64,000 nt of DNA, taken from the NCBI GenBank assembly GCA_945872365.1, contig CAMBZJ010000007.1, positions 62,001 to 126,000 on the forward strand, in the 5' to 3' direction. The translations under genes were made by a program, and so were the position numbers. The notes under the pieces were generated by a model, which worked only from the letters and a program-made list of their open reading frames with translations, had not been told where the DNA came from and did no database searches. Source of the DNA: Klebsiella pneumoniae. Its GTDB lineage: Bacteria > Desulfobacterota > Binatia > UBA12015. Positions 9,049 through 16,321 of the stretch are shown piece after piece. The stretch's first letter is position 1. Every line of letters begins with the position of its first letter.

Positions 9049-9696
9049 TCAGACCTCCAGCGCGGCGCGAATGTCCCGCTCGAGCGTGCGCAGATACGAG
9101 AGTTCGGAGAGCAGCGCCTTGAGACGCGACCGCCCGGCCGCACTTCCCGCGTCGGGAGCGCCGTCGACAGGCCAGGTGAGGAGCATCTCCTCGAGCGACG
9201 CACGCCGTTCCGCGCGGCGCCCGGCGATCCCGGCACGGTCGAGATCGATCTCGGCGCGCAGCGCCTCGCGAGCGGATCCGCGCGCGGCACGCAACTCTGC
9301 GAGCTTCTCCTGGATCTCGAACACCGTCGCGGCGAGCGCCGTGGGCACCGCCGCGTTGTCGCGGCCGAGATCCTCGCCGCCGCGTCTCAGCCAGAAGCGG
9401 CCGCGTGACTCGACGTCGCGCAACTCCTGGAAGGCGGCGTTGAGCGCCGCGGTGGCCCCGACGCTGTGCGCGAGTTCGCGAGGGTCTGCTGTCTGGAAGC
9501 GGTCGGGATGCACTCGTCGGCTCAACTCGTAGTAGCGATCGGCGAGCTTCTTCTCGTCGATCGCGGGGTGGGGGGAAAGCCCCAGCACATCGAAGTGGTC
9601 TACGTCTCGGGTCGGCCCCTGGACCGCGCCGCAATCGGGGCACATGAGCACCGGGGACGGCTCGCGGCCACAGCGCCAGCAGGCCGGACCGGCCAC
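9049..9696 (-). CDS. hscB: Co-chaperone HscB with N-terminal zinc finger
   Basis: A 215-aa J-domain protein that brings IscU to HscA and stimulates its ATPase. The J domain has HFDVLGLSPHPAID, a long helix and the HPD tripeptide at 63-65. The C-terminal half is the helical HscB domain. Unusually, the protein begins with a putative zinc finger of two CxxC pairs (Cys6/Cys9 and Cys19/Cys22), a feature better known from animal and plant HSCB and absent from E. coli HscB. Start is GTG 9696, one base past the iscA stop. The zinc finger being in frame supports that start. The C-terminal region is rich in Arg/Ala. Confidence 0.9.
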   Translation of the reverse strand: MAGPACWRCGREPSPVLMCPDCGAVQGPTRDVDHFDVLGLSPHPAIDEKKLADRYYELSRRVHPDRFQTADPRELAHSVGATAALNAAFQELRDVESRGRFWLRRGGEDLGRDNAAVPTALAATVFEIQEKLAELRAARGSAREALRAEIDLDRAGIAGRRAERRASLEEMLLTWPVDGAPDAGSAAGRSRLKALLSELSYLRTLERDIRAALEV

Positions 9697-9697
9697 G

Positions 9698-10030
9698 TCA
9701 GACTCCGAAGGACGCGCCGCAGCCGCAACTCCGCTTGACGTTCGGATTGCGCAAGTTGAAGCCCGCGTGCATCAAGTCGTCGCTGTAGTCGAGCTCGGTG
9801 CCGTTCAGGTAGAGGAAGCTCTTGCGGTCCACGATGACCCGGGCGCCGTCGCGCTCGAAGACGCGGTCGCCGTCGCGCTTCTGATCGAGGTCCATCTTGT
9901 AGGACAGACCCGAACAGCCGCCACCAACGACCTTGACGCGCAGGCCCTTCTCCGCCTCCGCCGCCCCGGGGGCGAGGGAGAGGATCTTCTGCACTGCGCT
10001 GTCGCTCAGCTGGATTCCCGCTGCCGGCAC
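9698..10030 (-). CDS. iscA: A-type Fe-S carrier / assembly protein IscA (HesB family)
   Basis: A 110-aa A-type carrier that accepts clusters from IscU and passes them to apo-proteins. The three conserved ligands are present: Cys39 in GGGCSGLSY, and Cys102 and Cys104 in SCGCGASF. The frame is open far upstream through iscU, so the start is decided by a clear GGAGG (10037-10041, complement strand) placed six bases before GTG 10030. The alternative name ErpA cannot be excluded from sequence, but the location between iscU and hscB favours IscA. Confidence 0.93.
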   Translation of the reverse strand: MPAAGIQLSDSAVQKILSLAPGAAEAEKGLRVKVVGGGCSGLSYKMDLDQKRDGDRVFERDGARVIVDRKSFLYLNGTELDYSDDLMHAGFNLRNPNVKRSCGCGASFGV

Positions 10031-10036
10031 CGTTTT

Positions 10037-10041
10037 CCTCC
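10037..10041 (-). promoter_or_regulatory. Ribosome binding site deciding the iscA GTG start
   Basis: GGAGG on the minus strand, followed by six bases (AAAACG on the coding strand) and then GTG at 10030. No ATG in the open frame fits the family start, so this site decides the call. Confidence 0.75.
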
Positions 10042-10065
10042 GCTCACTGCGATTTGAAGAGCCGC

Positions 10066-10491
10066 TCAGGCGGCCTCGGTTGAGTCCTTCTCGCCGGTCG
10101 TATCGGCCCCGGTGCGGCGCGACTGCCAGTCCTTGACCGCCGCCTTGATCGCGTCCTCGGCGAGCACCGAGCAGTGGATCTTGACGGGTGGAAGCGAGAG
10201 CTCCTCGACGATCACCGAGTTCTTGATCTTCATGACCTCGTCGACCGACTTGCCCTTCACCAGCTCGGTCACGTAGCTCGAGCTCGCGATCGCGCTGCCG
10301 CAGCCGAAGGTCTTGAAGCGCGCGTCCTCGACCACGCCCTCGTCGCTGATCTTGAGCTGGAGCTTCATCACGTCGCCACACTCGGGCGCGCCGACGATGC
10401 CGGTTCCGACGCCGGCCTCGCCCTTATCGAAGGAGCCGACGTTGCGGGGGTTGCTGTAGTGCTCGATTACCTTGTCGCTGTAACTCGCCAT
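10066..10491 (-). CDS. iscU: Fe-S cluster scaffold protein IscU
   Basis: The 141-aa scaffold on which IscS and ferredoxin build the [2Fe-2S] cluster. The ligand set is complete: Cys38 with Asp40 (PECGDVM), Cys64 (FGCGSAIASS) and Cys107 (KIHCSVLAED). The LPPVK chaperone-recognition motif for HscA is at residues 100-104. The ATG at 10491 is 14 bases after the iscS stop. The last 18 residues (RRTGADTTGEKDSTEAA region) are a polar extension beyond the normal fold. Confidence 0.96.
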   Translation of the reverse strand: MASYSDKVIEHYSNPRNVGSFDKGEAGVGTGIVGAPECGDVMKLQLKISDEGVVEDARFKTFGCGSAIASSSYVTELVKGKSVDEVMKIKNSVIVEELSLPPVKIHCSVLAEDAIKAAVKDWQSRRTGADTTGEKDSTEAA

Positions 10492-10505
10492 GGTCGTCCT
10501 TCCCC

Positions 10506-11762
10506 TTAGTGGGTCATGCCCGCGAAGTAGGTCTTGAGATCCACGCCTTCCCTGGCCATCTCGTAGAGCGGCGAGAGGTCGCGCAGCCGTTTCACCTCGG
10601 AGATCACCCGGTCGGCGACCTGGTCGACCTCCTCGTTCGTGTTGAAGCGGCCGAGGCCGAAGCGGATCGAGGTGTGGGCGAGTTCGTCGCCGACGCCCAG
10701 TGCCTTCAGCACGTAGGAGGGCTCGAGCGTCGCCGAGGTGCAGGCCGAGCCCGAGGACACGGCGATCGCCGGGTGGTCGCCCTTCGACGAGCCGTTCAGG
10801 CCCATCAGCATCGACTCGCCCTCGATGTAGGCGAAGCTCAGGTTCAGGTTGCCGGGCAGGCGCTCGGTGGGGTGGCCGTTCAGGTAGATCTCGTCGAGTT
10901 CGGCTTCGAGACGCGCCTGGAGGCGGTCGCGCATCGCGCCGACCCGGACGGCTTCGGCGGCCATCTCGCGGCGGCAGATCTCCGCCGCCGCGCCGATGCC
11001 GACGATGCCCGGGACGTTCAGCGTTCCCGATCGCATGCCGCGCTCGTGGCCGCCGCCGTCCGTCTGCGAGGTGAGGCGCACGCGCGGCCCCCGCGAGCGC
11101 ACCCACAGGAGCCCGCAGCCCTTCGGCCCGTAGATCTTGTGGCCGGTCGCCGACAGCAGGTCGATGCCCATCGCCTCGACGTCGATCGGCAGCTTGCCGA
11201 AGCCCTGCGTCGCGTCGGTGTGGAAGAGGACTCCGCGCTCCTTGGCCACGCGCCCGATCTCCGCGATCGGCTGGATCGTCCCGATCTCGTTGTTCGCGAA
11301 CATGATCGAGATCAGGACGGTGTCGTCGGCGATCGCCGCGCGGACCTGCTCGGGGTCGATGCGCCCGGTGCGGTCGACCGGGAGGTAGGTGACCCGGGCG
11401 AGCCCCTTGCGCTCGAGCGCCTTGCAGGTGTCGAGCACAGCCTTGTGCTCGGTCGTGGCGGTGATGATGTGCCGCCCCTTGTCCTTGTAGAACTCGACGA
11501 CGCCCTTGATCGCGAGGTTGTCCGACTCGGTCGCACCGGAGAGCCAGACGACTTCCTTGGCCTTGCCGCCGATCAGCCCGGCGACCTGCTCCCGGGCCCG
11601 GTCGAGGGCCTCCTCGGCTTCCCAGCCGAAGGCGTGGTTGCGGCTCGCCGCGTTGCCGAAGCGCTCGGTGAACCACGGCATCATCGCCTCGAGGACCCGG
11701 GGGTCCATCGGGGTCGTGGCGTGGTTGTCCATGTAGATCCGTCGCCTGCTGCCGCCGTTCAT
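10506..11762 (-). CDS. iscS: Cysteine desulfurase IscS
   Basis: A 418-aa class V aminotransferase-fold PLP enzyme that converts cysteine to alanine and supplies persulfide sulfur to IscU. It begins [21 protein letters not shown]. The PLP lysine is in [12 protein letters not shown], and the mobile-loop catalytic cysteine is Cys341 in [14 protein letters not shown]. It is the first gene of the isc operon; there is no iscR before it. GGAGG lies nine bases before ATG 11762. The C terminus ([19 protein letters not shown]...) is the usual IscU-contact segment. A candidate promoter with an overlapping IscR-box-like dyad sits upstream. Confidence 0.96.
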   Translation of the reverse strand: MNGGSRRRIYMDNHATTPMDPRVLEAMMPWFTERFGNAASRNHAFGWEAEEALDRAREQVAGLIGGKAKEVVWLSGATESDNLAIKGVVEFYKDKGRHIITATTEHKAVLDTCKALERKGLARVTYLPVDRTGRIDPEQVRAAIADDTVLISIMFANNEIGTIQPIAEIGRVAKERGVLFHTDATQGFGKLPIDVEAMGIDLLSATGHKIYGPKGCGLLWVRSRGPRVRLTSQTDGGGHERGMRSGTLNVPGIVGIGAAAEICRREMAAEAVRVGAMRDRLQARLEAELDEIYLNGHPTERLPGNLNLSFAYIEGESMLMGLNGSSKGDHPAIAVSSGSACTSATLEPSYVLKALGVGDELAHTSIRFGLGRFNTNEEVDQVADRVISEVKRLRDLSPLYEMAREGVDLKTYFAGMTH

Positions 11763-11808
11763 GGGGTCGTTCCTCCGTCGGTCCAGGGGGCATCCGCCCT
11801 ATCCAGAT

Positions 11809-11833
11809 CATTCCGACCGATTGAGTCTGGTTT
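11809..11833 (-). promoter_or_regulatory. IscR/Rrf2 box-like dyad upstream of iscS
   Basis: The 25 bases on the coding strand contain CCAGACT, five bases, then GGTCGG. From memory, the type 1 IscR consensus is a dyad of GACT and AGTC around five A/T-rich bases; I count about 17 of 25 agreements. It overlaps the proposed -10 region of the iscS promoter and lies about 50-70 bases before ATG 11762, a fitting place for feedback control. The Rrf2 protein that might bind it is encoded at the end of the same operon. Confidence 0.4.
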
Positions 11834-11857
11834 AAGCGAGGCCGGCGGGTCGGTCAA
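11830..11857 (-). promoter_or_regulatory. Candidate sigma-70-type promoter of the isc operon
   Basis: On the minus strand TTGACC (complement of 11852-11857) is followed after 16 bases by TTAAAC (complement of 11830-11835). The -35 match is good and the -10 match is weak. It is the only plausible pair in the iscS upstream region 11763-12029. The rest of that 267-base gap shows nothing else I can name. Confidence 0.4.
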
Positions 11858-12029
11858 GGGACCCAAGGCTTTTGCCTGATTCAGCGCCACGCGGAAGGCA
11901 TTGGCCGCGTGAACTCGACGAAGCCGGCTGCGCCGAGTGGCTCGCCACGAACTCCCGCCCGGCCTGACGGATCGCCGCGCGGAAGGCTGCACTGGCCCGA
12001 TCAGTCTCGCCCGTCGAGACAGGGCCGGT

Positions 12030-13181
12030 CTACGGCAGAAGCGAGCACCTCGGTAAGGGCAGCGTGAAGTCCAGGGCCGCCCACGCGGCCTTGTGCTCCT
12101 CGACGTTGTTCGCGCAGACGACGTCGGCGCCCGAGGGCGTGAACGGTTCGTAGGTCGCCCGGCCGGTGGCGAGGTCGTGGAGGATGCCGATCGTGTCGTA
12201 GCCCCATCCCCAGTATTTCTGGCCGATCATCGCCTGCAGGTACTGGCCGTCGGGCGCCGATGCGACCGCACCGACGCGGGCGAAGTCGAGCGCGTCCCGG
12301 ACGGCGTCGATCGCGACGGTTCGATAGGCCCCGGAAAGAGCGCGCGAGCGCCATGTCTGCGCCGTCGCACCCTCGATGTCGACCTGGCGCTTCCCGGTGA
12401 CCTGTCCGGTGATCGGACTGCGCACCGGCTCCCCGGTGCCGACCATGAAGCGGCCCCAGTAGGCGGCGAAGAACCAGCCCCGGAGGTCGGGATGGGCCGC
12501 GATGACGGCGTCCATGTCCTCGCTGCAGTCGGGCCCCGGGATCGAGACGCCGTCGACCGTCGCCGTGCGACGGCACTTGACGGTGGCGACGACCCGAATG
12601 GCGGGGTGGAGCGCGATCTCCTCCTCGAATCCGGCCGCACGGTTCACGATGTTCGCTGCCGTGTCGTCGCTCGTCAGGACCGCGACCTTCCCCTCGTCGC
12701 CGATCTGCGCGGTGAGCAGCTGCGCCGCCTCGGCACCGGCCGCCCGGTTGTCGAGCGAGTAGTAGGTATGCCGCCGGCTCGCCGGGGCGTCCGAGTCGAA
12801 GGTGATCACAGGGATGCCGAGGGCCACAGCCTCGTCGATGAGCGGCGTCTGGGCGGCGGCGTTCCCCACGGAGATCGCGATGCCGTCGACGCCGGAATCG
12901 ATCGCCTCCCGCAGCGCGGCCGTCTGCGTGACCGCGTCGGGGACCTCGGTGGCCGGGCTCAGGTCGACGACCTCGACCAAGTGCTCGCCGCGCGCCGAGA
13001 TCTCCTGGGCGCGCTTCCGCGCCCCCTCCGGCCCCGGCGCGAACACGGCGTTGCTCGCCCCGCTCGCCTTGGCGATCCATGCGAATCGCAGCGGGCGCGC
13101 AGGCGGCGACTGGGCGCTGTCGCCGCACGAACCGATCGCCCAGGCGCCGCCGAGGATCACGATCAGGAATGCGTGCTTCAT
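12030..13181 (-). CDS. Periplasmic sugar-type substrate-binding lipoprotein (RbsB-like)
   Basis: A 383-aa binding protein of the LacI/RbsB fold. A lipoprotein signal (MKHAFLIVILGGAWAIGSC) places Cys19 as the lipidated residue. The mature part starts LRFAWIAKASGASNAVFAPG, with ALREAIDSGVDGIAISVGNAAAQTPLI, then GIPVITFDSDAP (classic hinge-side strand) and GKVAVLTSDDTAANIVNRAAGFEEEI. Start ATG 13181 is supported by GGAGGG eight bases upstream. No transporter genes flank it. The window's only ABC importer (1765-5413) lacks a binding protein, so the two may work together, but that is inference. It could also be a sensor subunit. Confidence 0.83.
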   Translation of the reverse strand: MKHAFLIVILGGAWAIGSCGDSAQSPPARPLRFAWIAKASGASNAVFAPGPEGARKRAQEISARGEHLVEVVDLSPATEVPDAVTQTAALREAIDSGVDGIAISVGNAAAQTPLIDEAVALGIPVITFDSDAPASRRHTYYSLDNRAAGAEAAQLLTAQIGDEGKVAVLTSDDTAANIVNRAAGFEEEIALHPAIRVVATVKCRRTATVDGVSIPGPDCSEDMDAVIAAHPDLRGWFFAAYWGRFMVGTGEPVRSPITGQVTGKRQVDIEGATAQTWRSRALSGAYRTVAIDAVRDALDFARVGAVASAPDGQYLQAMIGQKYWGWGYDTIGILHDLATGRATYEPFTPSGADVVCANNVEEHKAAWAALDFTLPLPRCSLLP

Positions 13182-13324
13182 CTCGAGGGTCCCTCCGGCG
13201 AGGACATGTTTCGATGCGGCGCGGCGAGCACTCCCTCGCCGGGAAGATCCTCGCGTCGGCCGGATCCTCCCGCGGGAGATGGGTGCCTGTCCAGCGGAAA
13301 AGGTGCCAAGAAAGCGTCCGGAAC

Positions 13325-13759
13325 TCAACCGCCACGGAAAGGATCGCGGACCACGAGCCCCGGGATCTTCACGAATCTGCCGTCGTGTGTCCAGAGCTCG
13401 GTCGCTCCGCCGTCGAGCGCGCAGAGGCCGATCTGCAGGTCGAAGACCCTCACCCCGACGACGCCCAAGTCGGTGGCCAATTGCGCGAGCCGGGCAGCAA
13501 AGGATGGGCCGGGGGTCAGCACCTCGATGCCTGCGTCCCTCAGCGAGGTCAGGAACTCCGCGGCGACCTTGGGTGAAGACGGCCTGCCGGCGGCCGTCGG
13601 GTGCGTGACGATGCTGAAGAACTCGGCGACGCTGGGCAGCCCGATGCCGCAACCGCCGGATGTGTTCAGGGCGGCTTCGATCGCGGCCCGCGCGGCCCGG
13701 TGTTCCTGTGTGGCCGAGCGATGGGCGTAGATCAGCAGGTTGGTGTCGAGCGCAATCAT
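13325..13759 (-). CDS. vapC: VapC-like PIN-domain toxin
   Basis: A 144-aa PIN-domain ribonuclease, the toxin of a type II toxin-antitoxin pair. It begins MIALDTNLLIYAHR with the first catalytic Asp (residue 5). SVAEFFSIVTHP holds the next acidic residue, and the C-terminal part has VRVFDLQIGLCALDGGATELWTHDGRF with the further Asp residues. ATG 13759 overlaps the antitoxin stop (ATGA), which decides between it and an ATG six codons upstream. The family typically cleaves tRNA or rRNA; the target here is unknown. Confidence 0.87.
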   Translation of the reverse strand: MIALDTNLLIYAHRSATQEHRAARAAIEAALNTSGGCGIGLPSVAEFFSIVTHPTAAGRPSSPKVAAEFLTSLRDAGIEVLTPGPSFAARLAQLATDLGVVGVRVFDLQIGLCALDGGATELWTHDGRFVKIPGLVVRDPFRGG

Positions 13760-14001
13760 CGCTGCTTTCGCAGCCACTCGTGCATCGCGGCCCGGTCCGA
13801 AACGTCGACGCCGCGGGGCAGCCCGCCGGCGACGGTGACCCAGCGGATTCTGCGGGGCTTGTCCCCGCGGCGGCCGGCTCCGCGGCCCAACTCCATCCGC
13901 AGGCCCCGTTCGATGAGGGCCCGAAGCGGCTGCCGGAGTTCGGCGGCTCGCTTCTTGGCCTCGATGAACAGGTCGTCGGGCAGCTCGACCGTCGTCTTCA
14001 T
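13756..14001 (-). CDS. vapB: VapB-like antitoxin
   Basis: An 81-aa antitoxin beginning MKTTVELPDDLFIEAKKRAAE, the ribbon-helix-helix DNA-binding start typical of VapB. The C-terminal half (GVDVSDRAAMHEWLRKQR) is the toxin-binding tail. I chose ATG 14001 over 14013 because it fits the family start and leaves the palindrome at 14011-14028 free. The gene overlaps vapC by four bases, so antitoxin is made first. The pair should repress its own promoter. Confidence 0.85.
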   Translation of the reverse strand: MKTTVELPDDLFIEAKKRAAELRQPLRALIERGLRMELGRGAGRRGDKPRRIRWVTVAGGLPRGVDVSDRAAMHEWLRKQR

Positions 14002-14010
14002 ACGGGAAAG

Positions 14011-14028
14011 CATAAACCCGTGTTTATG
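14011..14028 (-). promoter_or_regulatory. Palindromic operator upstream of vapBC
   Basis: The sequence CATAAACCCGTGTTTATG has perfect 7-base arms (CATAAAC/GTTTATG) around a 4-base centre. It is strikingly AT-rich for this genome, begins 10 bases before the vapB ATG and lies between vapB and the divergent surE-like gene (ATG 14100). This is the expected place and form for VapBC autoregulation. Confidence 0.6.
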
Positions 14029-14099
14029 GTTACTTCAAGGGAGCCGGGCGCATCGAGGGACGCTTTGCCGTCGGGTGGATCCGTAGTACGGCGGCCTTC

Positions 14100-14930
14100 A
14101 TGACCGACCATCGCTCGTATCGAAGGACGTTCCCGGCACTCTTCCTCGCCGTCGCAGCCGTCGCCCTTGTGGCCGGTTGCGGCGACTCTTCCTCCTCTCC
14201 CCCGGCCGAGAACCTCTCGATCCTCGTGACCAACGACGACGGCTATGCGTCCGAGGGAATCGACGCGATCGTCGAAGCGCTGGTCGCCGACCCGAGGAAC
14301 GAGGTGATCGTGTCGGCCCCCAGCGGAAACCGCAGCGGCAGCGGCGACCAGACCGGGCCCTCGCCGCAGTGCGGGAACCTCTCCGTCAAGTCGGCCACGA
14401 CCGCGAGCGGCTATCCGGCGACCGCGGTCGACGGGTGCCCGGCCGACGCGGTGAACTACGCGCTCGCGAACCTCTACCCCGCCGGAAGCCGGCCCGACGT
14501 CGTGATCTCCGGGATCAACGAAGGGCAGAACGTGAGCGAGGTCGTCGCGACCCAGATCTCGGGCACGGTCGGTGCGGCCAAGACCGCGGCACGCCAGGGC
14601 CTCCCCGCGCTGGCGTCGTCGCAGGGTGTACCGGGCGCCGGCGGCGTCTACGACTACCCGGCGGGCGTCGAGGCGGTCCTTGCCTGGCTCGCGGAACACC
14701 GCGCGGCCCTCGCCGCCGGCGCAATGCCGCCCGGCGTCGAGAGCGTCAACATTCCGAGCTGCAGCGCCGGGAGCATCCGCGGAACGATCGTCGGGATTCC
14801 GCTCGCGCCGACGCCCGCGGGTGCGTTCGGCACCCAGGACTGCGAATCGACGCTCGAGGACCCGGCCGACGACGTGCAGGCGCTCTCGAACGGCTTCATC
14901 CCCGTCACGACGGTCCCGTTCGAGTCGTAG
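14100..14930 (+). CDS. SurE-like phosphatase exported as a lipoprotein
   Basis: A 276-aa protein with the SurE survival-protein fold, a metal-dependent nucleoside-monophosphate phosphatase family. Conserved pieces are SILVTNDDGYASEGI with the metal aspartates at 46-47, VSAPSGNRSGSGDQTG, and VVISGINEGQNVSEVVATQISGTVGAA with the ligand Asn. SurE is normally cytoplasmic; here a signal (FPALFLAVAAVALVAGC) with lipobox VAGC puts Cys27 as a lipid anchor, so it should act on the outer side of the membrane. It stands alone, divergent from vapBC. Four extra cysteines in the mature part suit disulfides outside the cytoplasm. The catalytic residues look intact. Confidence 0.83.
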   Translation: MTDHRSYRRTFPALFLAVAAVALVAGCGDSSSSPPAENLSILVTNDDGYASEGIDAIVEALVADPRNEVIVSAPSGNRSGSGDQTGPSPQCGNLSVKSATTASGYPATAVDGCPADAVNYALANLYPAGSRPDVVISGINEGQNVSEVVATQISGTVGAAKTAARQGLPALASSQGVPGAGGVYDYPAGVEAVLAWLAEHRAALAAGAMPPGVESVNIPSCSAGSIRGTIVGIPLAPTPAGAFGTQDCESTLEDPADDVQALSNGFIPVTTVPFES

Positions 14931-14958
14931 CGCAGCGCTCGGGAAGCGGTCGCCCGGC

Positions 14959-16056
14959 TCAGAGGCGGTTGCAGACGATTCTGAAGTCGCGCTTGTACAG
15001 GCGGTGCCGCGGGCGGTAGGCGAGAAGCTCCTCGCAGCCGGTTCCGGCGAGGGCGGCGTCGACGGCCGCGCGCTCGGTCCCCGACAGTGCGGCGTAGGCG
15101 TCGAGCGGCCGCTGCAGCATCCAGAGGGTGTACGAGCTGGTGTAGCGCTGGAAGGCGACGCCGCGCAGGTGCGTCTCGTGGCCACCGATGCCGCGCGGCG
15201 GCGTATGCTCGCCGGCCGGCTGCTGGTCGGCCCACCGCTCGAAGTCGCGCACCGTGTCGAGGATCACCGGACCGGCATCGCGGCCGATCAGCTCGAGGAC
15301 GCCACGCAGCGAGGGGTGCAGGCCATCGCCTTCGCGGAAGCCGGCGAAAGCCGCCACGTTCGGGTGATTCATCCTCTCGATCCAGTTGGAGATGCGCGGG
15401 GATCGCCGGCGCAGCATCGGGCCAGGGACCAGGTCGAGGTAGAAATGCCCGTAGAACGGTCCGAGCATGGCGCAGTCGGCCAGCGACACCCGCTCGCCGA
15501 GAAGGAAGCCCTGATCGACGAACACCGACTCCATGCGCGGCAGGAGGTCGTCGAGGTGGCCGACGATGGCGTCGCGGGTGATCTCGCTGACGCCGAGCAT
15601 CGGCAGCGCGCCGCTCATCGTGTCGGCAAACTTATCCGATGCGGCCGGATCACCCGACGCCGCAGCGAAGGAGTCGCGCGCGTCGCGCTCGCCCTCGGGC
15701 GTGCCCCAGCGATGGTGCATCGCCGGCAGGATCATGAATTCGTCGGCGTAGATCTCGAACAGGTAGGCGACGACCCTCTGTACCGGCGTCGCCGGCAGGA
15801 GCGCGGGCTCGGGGCTTCGCGCTTCGAGGGCATCGATGATGTCGCTGGTGTCCTGCCAGGTGTCCCCCTCCGGGGTGACTACCGTAGGCAGGAAGAAGAG
15901 CCCGCCGGTGCGCCGGCGGATCTCCCTGTTCACGTCTCGATCGGGCAGGATCTCCTCGAAGTGGAGGCGCTTGGCGCGAAAGGCTGCGCGGGCCTTGCCG
16001 GAGAAGTAGGAGCGCTCGCTGCCGAAGAAGCGAAAAGGCGCGGGATCTTGATTCAT
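14959..16056 (-). CDS. Glutathione S-transferase-fold protein, extended
   Basis: A 365-aa protein, much longer than a usual GST (about 210). The N-terminal thioredoxin-like domain begins FRFFGSERSYFSGKARAAFRAKRLHFEEI, with the cis-proline region GLFFLPTVV and the SIDDL-like DTSDIIDALE. A helical C-terminal domain follows (FLLGERVSLADCAMLGPFYGHFY). The last 100 residues are an extension of unknown role (GVAFQRYTSSYTLWMLQRPLDAY). GAGGAA lies before ATG 16056. Glutathione use is not certain, and the substrate is unknown. It converges with the SurE-like gene, 28 bases apart. Confidence 0.78.
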   Translation of the reverse strand: MNQDPAPFRFFGSERSYFSGKARAAFRAKRLHFEEILPDRDVNREIRRRTGGLFFLPTVVTPEGDTWQDTSDIIDALEARSPEPALLPATPVQRVVAYLFEIYADEFMILPAMHHRWGTPEGERDARDSFAAASGDPAASDKFADTMSGALPMLGVSEITRDAIVGHLDDLLPRMESVFVDQGFLLGERVSLADCAMLGPFYGHFYLDLVPGPMLRRRSPRISNWIERMNHPNVAAFAGFREGDGLHPSLRGVLELIGRDAGPVILDTVRDFERWADQQPAGEHTPPRGIGGHETHLRGVAFQRYTSSYTLWMLQRPLDAYAALSGTERAAVDAALAGTGCEELLAYRPRHRLYKRDFRIVCNRL

Positions 16057-16321
16057 GGACGGTTCCTCGATGCGGGGGTGTACAGGGCTCATCTCTCGGC
16101 TGGCCTCGTTCGTTCGGACGTTCGCGTGACGCGTGTCGTCGGCTCGGCGTGGATCTTCGTTTCGGTCGGCGCGTCGCGGCACCCGCAGCAAGTGCCGAGG
16201 TAGCCACCATTTGGCAGCAAGCAAGGAGCACGTCAAGTGGCGCGCCCTTGGCGTGTCGCGATCCATACCCGGGCCGTGGTCCCGGCACCGGGAGCCTTCC
16301 GGTTCTGCTAAGGCCGGAAGC

